Part shown: positions 47,672-53,773 of the stretch, piece by piece
How the letters are laid out: every line of letters starts with the position of its first letter
Position numbering within the stretch: the stretch's first letter is position 1
Assembly: GCA_034120015.1 (NCBI GenBank)
Contig: JAXEIF010000003.1
Location: 1-53,773, forward strand
Length of the DNA stretch: 53,773 bases
Origin: CALXOJ01 sp034120015
GTDB lineage: Bacteria; Spirochaetota; Spirochaetia; JAFGXN01
Reading direction: 5' to 3'
Notes under the pieces: model-generated
The model's input: only the letters and a program-made list of their open reading frames with translations
Databases searched by the model: none
Told to the model about the DNA's origin: nothing
Made by a program: the position numbers and the translations under genes

Positions 47672-49468
47672 TCACAGTCCGAATCCGTACGGAAAAAGAA
47701 TCGCCTCGTCACTGCGGCTTTCTTTTCCGTCTGCCGACTCTGCGGAGACCGGCCAGGCAAAAGGCAGGCGCCCGCGAAGCGGGGATTTTCCCCACAATGC
47801 ATTTACCAGTGCGTCCGCCCCTTCGCTTCCCGGCAACCACGCCATGACAAAGGCATCCCACTCTTTTATTTCTTCCGTTACAATTCTCGGGCGACCGGCA
47901 ACCAGCACCGCCACTGTCGGTTTTCCCGACTTTCGGGCTGCCGCAACTGCCGCACGGTTTCCTTTCAGGGCTTTGTCTCCGTACAAAGACAAATCGGCCG
48001 CATCGCCGTAAAACTCGGCATACGGTTCTTCGCCGACCGCAAGCAGAATCACATCGGCTTCTTCCGGCTTTGAAGTAACGGATCCGCCTGTCGTCTTCAG
48101 GAATTCCGAAACCGCCTCCCGTAAAGTTTTTCCGCCGACTGAAGGATTGTCGGTCTTTCCCAGCCACTCGATCGTCCAGCCGCCGCACAAAACACCGACA
48201 CTGTCTGCCGCGGGACCGAGAATACAAACTTTGACGTCCGGTTTCAGCGGCAAAAGATTCTCTTCGTTTTTCAGCAGAACAAAAGAAGATTCGGCGGCCT
48301 TTCGGGCTTCGCTGCGTACCGCATCGGTATCGATTTCTTCATATGAGGGAACCGGTTCATCCATCAGTCCCGAAAGATATTTTACCGTCAGAATTCTGAC
48401 AGCTGCGTCATTTATCCGTTCTTCGGAAATCAGGCCTTTCTTCACTCCGTATAAAATGGAACGATACGCCTGTTTCCAGCGAATCGGTTCCATCAGCATA
48501 TCAATCCCGGCATTAACGCAAAGGATGACATTTTCCCGATAATTTTTTCCCGAACACTGTTCGACAGCCGCATAGTCACTGACAACAAATCCGCGAAATT
48601 TCCACTCATTCTTCAATATATCGGTCAAATACCGTTTATTTTCGTGCATTTTAACGCCGTTAAAGCTGCTGTATGAAGCCATAACCGTCATGGCGCCGTT
48701 GTCAATCATCCGTTTATACTGATTCAGATGAATACCGTAAAATTCCTCTTCGGAAAGACGGGTGTCGCCCTGATCGAGATGACCGGGCGTTTTCTGCGAT
48801 GTTCCGAAAAGCGTTCCGCCGTCACCGGCAAAATGTTTAATGCAGGAAACCGCACCTCCGTCATGAATTCCTCTCATTGCCAACAGCCCGCGATCCGCTG
48901 CCATCCGGGGATTTTCCGAAAAACTTTCATACGTCCGCCCCCATCGGATATCCTGCGCCACCGCAATACAGGGAGCAAAAGTCCACGTAACACCGGTCTG
49001 CCTTATTGCCCGGGCTGTTTCTTTCCCCGCGATAAAAGCTGCCTGACTGTCGGGTGTTGCCCCCAAACCGCAGTTATGGGGAAAAATCACCGCGCCGGCC
49101 AGATTGTTATGTCCGTGAACGGCATCGACACCGTAAAGGATAGGAATCCCCAACCGCGTTTTTGCTGCTGCCTTCTGCATTTTTTCAATCATGTTTCGCC
49201 AGTCCTCAACGCTGTTTTTTCCGGGAACCGAACCTCCGCCGCTGAGAACCGATCCCAGACAGTAACGGGTAATATCCGATATTCTCATATAACGCCGTTC
49301 CGCCTGAATCATCTGCCCGACCTTTTCTTCAACTGTCATTTTTCCGACAAGCGCTTTGGCCTTTGCTTCGGAGGCATTCCAGTTGGCAAAGGAAACGGAA
49401 AGTGCTGTTTCCGAAAAGGCAGCAAAAGAAAGAAGCGCCATAAAAAAAACCGATATGATTTTTTTCAT
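47672..49468 (-). CDS. Secreted GH3 beta-glucosidase
   Basis: 598 residues with a signal peptide (MKKIISVFFMALLSFAAFSE). GH3 N-domain: MTVEEKVGQMIQAERRYM, PILYGVDAVHGHNN, SCIKHFAGDGGT, and FRGFVVSDYAAVEQ with the catalytic Asp near residue 300. The C-domain has LLKNEENLLPLKPDVKVCIL and VLVAGRPRIVTEE. Acts in the periplasm or at the surface on beta-glucosides such as cello-oligosaccharides. GGAGG precedes the ATG. Confidence 0.95.
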   Translation of the reverse strand: MKKIISVFFMALLSFAAFSETALSVSFANWNASEAKAKALVGKMTVEEKVGQMIQAERRYMRISDITRYCLGSVLSGGGSVPGKNSVEDWRNMIEKMQKAAAKTRLGIPILYGVDAVHGHNNLAGAVIFPHNCGLGATPDSQAAFIAGKETARAIRQTGVTWTFAPCIAVAQDIRWGRTYESFSENPRMAADRGLLAMRGIHDGGAVSCIKHFAGDGGTLFGTSQKTPGHLDQGDTRLSEEEFYGIHLNQYKRMIDNGAMTVMASYSSFNGVKMHENKRYLTDILKNEWKFRGFVVSDYAAVEQCSGKNYRENVILCVNAGIDMLMEPIRWKQAYRSILYGVKKGLISEERINDAAVRILTVKYLSGLMDEPVPSYEEIDTDAVRSEARKAAESSFVLLKNEENLLPLKPDVKVCILGPAADSVGVLCGGWTIEWLGKTDNPSVGGKTLREAVSEFLKTTGGSVTSKPEEADVILLAVGEEPYAEFYGDAADLSLYGDKALKGNRAAVAAARKSGKPTVAVLVAGRPRIVTEEIKEWDAFVMAWLPGSEGADALVNALWGKSPLRGRLPFAWPVSAESADGKESRSDEAILFPYGFGL

Positions 49469-49539
49469 AATTTAATCCTCCGTTTTATACTTTATCATAC
49501 TATTCATCGGTGAAAAAGAACTTTAACTCCGAATTATTC

Positions 49540-49567
49540 TTGAATTCATCGGCTTTTGCGTTATAAT
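49540..49567 (+). promoter_or_regulatory. Promoter of the DNA glycosylase gene, apparently leaderless
   Basis: TTGAAT at 49540-49545, 16-nt spacer, TATAAT at 49562-49567, 7 nt, ATG 49575. No Shine-Dalgarno. Confidence 0.65.
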
Positions 49568-49574
49568 AGCACAA

Positions 49575-50075
49575 ATGAAAAATTTAATTTTACCGGCTTT
49601 TCATGAAATCGATCCCTTCTACGACTGTCACTCCGAAATTTTGATTTTGGGATCATTTCCGTCTCCAAAATCGAGAGAATCCGGATTTTACTACGGCCAT
49701 CCGCAAAACCGTTTTTGGAAGATTCTGAGTTCCGTCTTCGAAGAACCCGTACCTGTCTGCGCAGATGAAAAAAAGCATTTCCTGAAAAAACACCGTATCG
49801 CCCTTTGGGATGTGATTGCCTCGTGTGAAATTGCCGGAGCCGATGATCGGTCCATTCGCAATCCCGTTGCGAACGACATTTCCCTGATTCTGAGCCGGGC
49901 ACCGATTCGAAAAATTTTAACAACGGGAACCGCAGCATCCCGCCTTTACCGCAAACTCTGTTTACCGGCAACCGGTGTCGAAGCCGTTGCTTTGCCTTCA
50001 CCTTCACCGGCAAACTGCGCTATGTCGCTCTCCGTTCTGACGGAACGCTACCGCACCGCCATTATCGGGCAATAA
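49575..50075 (+). CDS. UDG-superfamily DNA glycosylase (hypoxanthine-DNA type)
   Basis: 166 residues. SEILILGSFPSPKSRESGFYYGHPQNRFWKI is the motif 1 region, and LPSPSPANCAM is the C-terminal motif, as in the family-6 hypoxanthine-DNA glycosylases (TIGR04274-type). It would remove deaminated bases. Leaderless promoter geometry. Its 3' end overlaps the convergent mrp gene by 14 nt. Confidence 0.86.
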   Translation: MKNLILPAFHEIDPFYDCHSEILILGSFPSPKSRESGFYYGHPQNRFWKILSSVFEEPVPVCADEKKHFLKKHRIALWDVIASCEIAGADDRSIRNPVANDISLILSRAPIRKILTTGTAASRLYRKLCLPATGVEAVALPSPSPANCAMSLSVLTERYRTAIIGQ

Positions 50076-50886
50076 GGCGTCCGAAAAAGGCATCCATCCG
50101 GCCTTCCCGAATTTCTTCGATTTTTCCGGCATCGCACAACGCCGCCAGTTGCGGATCCAGCGGTAGGGAAACGGTATTCCCGATTGCGTATTTTGCCGCC
50201 GTTGCCTCGAGACGGCTCTCTCCGAAAATTCGTATTTCTTTTCCGCAATCGGGACACACAACCGAACTCATATTCTCGACAAGACCCCAAACCGGAATAT
50301 TCATCATTTCGGCCATACGAACCGCTTTTTCCACAATCATACCGACCAGTTCCTGAGGAGAAGTCACGATGACGATTCCGTCAACCGGCAGAGACTGAAA
50401 AACGGTCAGCGGCACATCACCCGTTCCCGGAGGCATATCAATAAACATATAATCGATCTCTCCCCAGATAACATCGGTCCAAAACTGTTTGACGGCACCG
50501 GCAATCACCGGGCCGCGCCAGACAACCGGATCGCTTTCGTTCTCGGTCAGCAGATTCAGCGACATCACTTTAATGCCGCTTTTGCTTTCGGCCGGATACA
50601 AGCCTTCATCCGTTCCGGTGACCTGCCCGTGAATCCCGAAAACACGGGGAATCGACGGACCGGTAATGTCGGCGTCCAGAACCGCCGTTTGAAATCCGTT
50701 ACGACGTGACGCGACCGCCAGCATCGATGTAACCAGACTCTTTCCGACTCCGCCTTTTCCGCTGACAATGCCGATAACTTTTTTTATCCGGCTCTGTTTG
50801 TGCGGTTTTGCCAAAAACGATTCGGCCGTGCGGTCGGCACACTCCTTTCCGCATGTTTCACAGTTATGTGTACAATTATCACTCAT
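50062..50886 (-). CDS. Mrp/NBP35-family Fe-S cluster carrier ATPase
   Basis: 274 residues. N-terminal Cys cluster (C5, C9, C12, C16), P-loop GIVSGKGGVGKS (39-50), DADITGPSIPRVFG, DYMFIDMPPGTGD, and the C-terminal CPDC that binds a bridging Fe-S cluster. It carries Fe-S clusters to apoproteins. GGGAG precedes the ATG. The convergent glycosylase gene overlaps its 3' end. Confidence 0.94.
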   Translation of the reverse strand: MSDNCTHNCETCGKECADRTAESFLAKPHKQSRIKKVIGIVSGKGGVGKSLVTSMLAVASRRNGFQTAVLDADITGPSIPRVFGIHGQVTGTDEGLYPAESKSGIKVMSLNLLTENESDPVVWRGPVIAGAVKQFWTDVIWGEIDYMFIDMPPGTGDVPLTVFQSLPVDGIVIVTSPQELVGMIVEKAVRMAEMMNIPVWGLVENMSSVVCPDCGKEIRIFGESRLEATAAKYAIGNTVSLPLDPQLAALCDAGKIEEIREGRMDAFFGRLIAR

Positions 50887-50906
50887 TTGCTGTTTCTCCC
50901 GACACG

Positions 50907-50923
50907 GACACCACTATGGTGTC
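50907..50923. promoter_or_regulatory. Perfect 17-bp palindrome in the mrp leader
   Basis: GACACCA-CTA-TGGTGTC at 50907-50923, 21 nt before the mrp start and just downstream of its promoter. The symmetry suggests a dimeric repressor site. Confidence 0.6.
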
Positions 50924-50932
50924 TGTCTTTTT

Positions 50933-50961
50933 AAAGTATAACGATTCGGAAAAAGAGTCAA
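50933..50961 (-). promoter_or_regulatory. Promoter of mrp
   Basis: TTGACT (complement of 50956-50961). The -10 is either TACTTT (complement of 50933-50938; 17-nt spacer) or TATACT (50935-50940; 15-nt spacer). The leader contains the palindrome at 50907-50923. Confidence 0.55.
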
Positions 50962-50962
50962 T

Positions 50963-50986
50963 AAAAAAGCGGAGCCGAGGCTCCGC
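50963..50986 (-). terminator. Intrinsic terminator of the CsgG/lipoprotein operon
   Basis: On the minus strand GCGGAGCC pairs with GGCTCCGC and T6 follows. It lies 25 nt past the stop at 51011 and adjoins the mrp promoter. Confidence 0.9.
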
Positions 50987-51010
50987 CGGTAAACAAAATG
51001 AAGTTTATTT

Positions 51011-51457
51011 TTAATTCAAATCGACAGCATCGACGGTTTTATTGCGATACTTGACCGATTTGATATTAACCGGTAAGGTAACGGCTTCATTAATCTTGTA
51101 GGGTGTTGAGGCAAACAACCAATGCTCTTGTAATGTTGAACCTTCGACAACAATATAGTACAACCCCATCATTTTATCGCCTTTCATTTGGACAACCAAC
51201 TGCCGTGTTCCGCCGTCAAAATCAATACCCAGCTGCCAATTATCGGCATCGACAAACTCTGTTCCTTCAACCAAACCGTAAAGATATTCACTTCCGCCGT
51301 CAAAAACAATTTTCTCATCATCTATGGAAAATTTGATTTCGTTGCCGTTCGTATCGGTTAAGATATATTTTCCCTGTCCGAAATCGTTTTTTGTATCGGC
51401 ACATCCCCAAAATACCAGCAGACCCATTAATAAAAGAATCGTTTTTTTCATTTTCAT
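51011..51457 (-). CDS. Small lipoprotein of unknown function
   Basis: 148 residues. Signal peptide with lipobox VFWGC. Mature part is beta-rich and repeats short strands (GKYILTDTNGNEIKFSIDDE, DGGSEYLYGLVEGTEF). Start could be ATG 51457 or ATG 51451; the second has better spacing to GGGGG. It follows the second CsgG-like gene by 10 nt and ends the operon. Confidence 0.78.
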   Translation of the reverse strand: MKMKKTILLLMGLLVFWGCADTKNDFGQGKYILTDTNGNEIKFSIDDEKIVFDGGSEYLYGLVEGTEFVDADNWQLGIDFDGGTRQLVVQMKGDKMMGLYYIVVEGSTLQEHWLFASTPYKINEAVTLPVNIKSVKYRNKTVDAVDLN

Positions 51458-51467
51458 ACCCCCGAAA

Positions 51468-52358
51468 TTATTTCATTTGTTTTTCCAATTTCTTTACCTG
51501 CGCATTGGATAATGCTTCACCGCTTCTTCGGCAAACATATCCGGCCTCAATTGTCGCATCCTTATAAGCTTTAAATTTGCTGCCGGAAGGAACAACTGCT
51601 TTTGCAACCCGACCGGACACCTCACCGATGGCGACAACGGCAACAAGCTCTTCGGATTTTCCCAAAGACTGATTTGTATACGGATCGATAATTTCTTCGC
51701 CCTGTTTATAAACATTAATCAGCTCTCCGACAGAAAAACCGACATTCGGAATGGTCACGATACCGTCGGAAACGGAAAGAACCAAAGTCGGATAAACAGT
51801 TTCGACAATTTCTACCGTCAATTTATTGGCAAGACTTTCCATGGCGACGGCAATGATATCGGTTGCGGCCTGCGTCCCGCTTCCGGCTACCGTTGCAACA
51901 GCTTTGTCACCTTCGAATGTCTCTCTGATATTTTCCTGAATGACGATTCGTCCGTCATTAACATCCAGAAACTTCAATTCCAGTCCGATTGTCACAAGTT
52001 CCTGTGCCGAACCGCCCAATCCCAAAACATTGACTGTTTTTACATCCTTTGTAAAGTCGACAATCTTTGCCGTCAGAAGGAAGTCCAGTCCTCGCAGCTG
52101 AGCAAGCGATCCCAATTGCGTCAGATTTTCCTGCATCAGTGAATCCACATCACCGGCATTTCGCGAAACGACAGTAAACCGATTGCTTTTGACCAATGCT
52201 GCCGACAAATAAGATTCCAATTTCCCTGCAGCGGTTTTGCTGTCGTTGTTTTCGGAAATGAATTTGACAGTATCCAATCCGATCACCGGCTTTCTTTCCT
52301 GTGAAAAAGCACTAAAAACACATCCGAACATCAATAAAACAAATAAAACTCTTTTCAT
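51468..52358 (-). CDS. CsgG/HfaB-like secreted protein (copy 2)
   Basis: 296 residues from ATG 52358 (GGAGG upstream); the longer frame to 52526 runs into the upstream gene. Signal peptide, no lipobox (CVFSAFSQ). SYLSAALVKSNRFTVVSRNA, LRGLDFLLTAKIVDF and LKFLDVNDGRIVIQENI resemble the CsgG/curli-assembly periplasmic fold. Location periplasm or outer membrane; function unknown. Shares its layout with copy 1. Confidence 0.8.
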   Translation of the reverse strand: MKRVLFVLLMFGCVFSAFSQERKPVIGLDTVKFISENNDSKTAAGKLESYLSAALVKSNRFTVVSRNAGDVDSLMQENLTQLGSLAQLRGLDFLLTAKIVDFTKDVKTVNVLGLGGSAQELVTIGLELKFLDVNDGRIVIQENIRETFEGDKAVATVAGSGTQAATDIIAVAMESLANKLTVEIVETVYPTLVLSVSDGIVTIPNVGFSVGELINVYKQGEEIIDPYTNQSLGKSEELVAVVAIGEVSGRVAKAVVPSGSKFKAYKDATIEAGYVCRRSGEALSNAQVKKLEKQMK

Positions 52359-52383
52359 TTTTACCTCCGTTTCCTTATTTGTT

Positions 52384-53340
52384 TTAATATCCGAAACGAT
52401 TTCCAAAATCGTCTCTTTTTTTCTTTTCTTCGTTCGATAAATACTCACTTTCTTCCGATAATGAGAGTTTCTGACACGAAAATCCTTCATATATGTTATT
52501 TTCGTTTCCTTCGATAACTTCCGCATACGATTCTGTCGGCCGTACCGTTTTTATACGAACACGGGCAACCTCATCAAAGCCCAAATCATTTAATTCAGCC
52601 ATTTCACCTTCGGGAAAAACTTTATAAACCTGACCTTCTTCGATAAAACCGGCACCGTAATTGATTTTTACCGATTTTCCGCTAACGGCAGTGACAACAA
52701 CCGGGTCAATAGCATTCGCGACCAAAAATCCGACCTGAAGAGCAGCCTTGCGGAGAACATCAGAAATATAGGTCTGACTGCTCGATGTACTGGCATAATT
52801 CTTTGTAACAACGGGAGCCGAAATTTTCTGATCCATATCTACGAATTCGGACATCACAATACGACCGGTTTGTGCATCGATCAATTTAAAAGATGCACCG
52901 AAACGAAATGTTTCTATTTTTTGAGCATATCCTCTTGTCTGTATCGTTTGCGTATCAATCCCTGCCGTATCGACAGTTCCTGTCAAAAGAAAATGAACAC
53001 CTTTCAGTTGTCCGGATTTTGCCGCCGTCTCCGGATCAATCAATCCGGCCTGAGCCATCCCCTGCTCCTGCAATAAAGCATCCAAACGGGAACGCTCCAA
53101 ACACTCGAAACGCCGTGTTTTGACGAGAGCCGTAGAGACCATATCCAAAAAAGAATCCATTGAAAATTGAGTTTCCCGATACTTATCTCCGTAATAGGTA
53201 TCGACTTTTTCGACAGCGTAGGCTTTGTTTTCGAATTCGGCAAAACCGATACGAATTCTCTCCTCGGAAGATTCCTCCTGAGAAAACAAATTTACAGAAA
53301 TAAATGCCAATAATATCATAAATAAACTGTTTTTTCTCAT
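52384..53340 (-). CDS. CsgG/HfaB-like secreted protein (copy 1)
   Basis: 318 residues, signal peptide (MRKNSLFMILLAFISVNLFSQ, about 21 residues). CsgG-like segments: VSTALVKTRRFECLERSRLD, ALLQEQGMAQAGL, LKGVHFLLTGTVDT, FGASFKLIDAQTGRIVMSE, ALQVGFLVANAI. CsgG family proteins form outer-membrane or periplasmic assemblies. It is the first gene of a three-gene unit and is driven by a promoter with a T-tract spacer. Confidence 0.84.
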   Translation of the reverse strand: MRKNSLFMILLAFISVNLFSQEESSEERIRIGFAEFENKAYAVEKVDTYYGDKYRETQFSMDSFLDMVSTALVKTRRFECLERSRLDALLQEQGMAQAGLIDPETAAKSGQLKGVHFLLTGTVDTAGIDTQTIQTRGYAQKIETFRFGASFKLIDAQTGRIVMSEFVDMDQKISAPVVTKNYASTSSSQTYISDVLRKAALQVGFLVANAIDPVVVTAVSGKSVKINYGAGFIEEGQVYKVFPEGEMAELNDLGFDEVARVRIKTVRPTESYAEVIEGNENNIYEGFSCQKLSLSEESEYLSNEEKKKRDDFGNRFGY

Positions 53341-53367
53341 AAACTCCCCTTAATAAAAAGATAGGGC

Positions 53368-53394
53368 ATTATATAAAAAAAAAAAAAAAGTCAA
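53368..53394 (-). promoter_or_regulatory. Promoter with a 15-bp T-tract covering the spacer
   Basis: TTGACT (complement of 53389-53394) and TATAAT (complement of 53368-53373) are separated by 15 nt, 14 of them T. The run at 53375-53389 is 15 long and its last base belongs to the -35. Length changes by slippage would alter spacing from 15 toward the optimal 17. Confidence 0.7.
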
Positions 53395-53465
53395 TATCGA
53401 AATTGCAGATCTCAAATTTTTTAAAAAAATCGAAACGATTTTAATGACGTGAATTCCGGATAAAC

Positions 53466-53494
53466 AAAAACCCCTGCCTTGAGGCAGGGGTTTT
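53466..53494 (-). terminator. rRNA operon terminator
   Basis: AACCCCTGCC-TTGA-GGCAGGGGTT, 10-bp stem with T run on the minus strand, 44 nt after the 5S gene. It could also work on the plus strand. Confidence 0.9.
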
Positions 53495-53537
53495 GACAAT
53501 GCGGGATAAGAAATGATTACCGCGAAGAGAAAAAAAA

Positions 53538-53648
<111 letters not shown>

Positions 53649-53741
53649 AAATTAACAAACTTATTTTTCGATCTCAACCTCTCCTCTGCTCTCTGCGGCA
53701 GCCTTAAGGGAGTCTCGACAGACAAGGGTCAACAGGAAATA

Positions 53742-53773
53742 TGGTCAAGCCTCACGATCGATTAGTATTGCTC
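53742..53773 (-). rRNA. rrl: 23S ribosomal RNA (3' end only)
   Basis: The minus strand reads GAGCAATACTAATCGATCGT followed by GAGGCTTGACC, the conserved 3' end of 23S rRNA. The rest lies beyond the window. The gap to 5S (about 93 nt) contains no tRNA. Confidence 0.88.

Noticed and set aside
51468..52526. Extended start at 52526 for the second CsgG-like gene
   Set aside because: The extra 56 codons lie in the 3' end of the first CsgG-like gene and have no signal peptide; the ATG at 52358 has GGAGG and a signal peptide.
53401..53537. Hidden gene or tRNA between the CsgG operon and 5S rRNA
   Set aside because: Only the rRNA terminator and AT-rich sequence; no cloverleaf.

Overview
The window comes from a spirochaete, most likely a host-associated Treponema-like member of the Spirochaetales. 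Evidence: a flgB-flgC-fliE flagellar cluster directly downstream of topA, xerC and hslVU; a reduced division and cell-wall cluster (mraZ to ftsZ) without ftsI, murE, murD, murG or murC; a cheW / DegT-like / nadK / recN / unknown block that, from memory, matches Treponema pallidum gene order; and paired GH57 enzymes with a DUF4912 protein. No database search was possible, so the genus is an inference.

Layout. 1-17.3 kb: one unbroken minus-strand array, transcribed mraZ-rsmH-ftsL-murF-mraY-ftsW-ftsQ-ftsA-ftsZ-xerD-TPR lipoprotein-dprA-topA-xerC-hslV-hslU-flgB-flgC-fliE. It is headed by a sigma70-type promoter that overlaps MraZ-box repeats. 17.3-22.0 kb: GH57 alpha-glucan enzymes and a DUF4912 protein. 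22.0-26.9 kb: unknown gene, recN, nadK, DegT-like gene, cheW. 27-30.3 kb: outer-membrane-type protein with a poly-A frameshift, nth, mscS, SGNH hydrolase, GNAT. 30.4-35.8 kb: surface and lipoprotein genes, including a BspA-type LRR lipoprotein, four copies of a small secreted domain, a DUF2628 protein and an RCC1-repeat protein. 35.9-37.7 kb: D-lyxose isomerase, a perfect 15-bp hairpin, an HU-like protein and about 420 nt of hairpin-rich noncoding DNA ending in a GNRA-loop terminator. 37.7-42 kb: an AT-richer minus-strand cluster that reads as an undescribed RiPP locus. It holds a radical SAM enzyme, two Ala-rich precursor peptides with a YxxPxL leader motif, a PqqD-like chaperone, a YkgJ-type Cys-cluster protein and small membrane proteins. 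42-46 kb: XRE regulator, HEPN-like protein and two tandem paralogous multi-pass membrane proteins. 46-50.9 kb: small membrane proteins with one frameshifted gene, GH3 glucosidase, UDG-superfamily glycosylase and Mrp ATPase. 51-53.4 kb: lipoprotein and two CsgG-like proteins behind a promoter whose spacer is a T tract. 53.5 kb to the end: 5S rRNA and the 3' end of 23S rRNA on the minus strand.

Most interesting points: the RiPP cluster; a recurring promoter geometry (-10, then 6-7 nt, then ATG, with no Shine-Dalgarno) in front of five plus-strand genes, suggesting leaderless mRNAs; two homopolymer switches (A8 in a signal peptide, T15 in a promoter spacer); and the structured region downstream of the HU-like gene.
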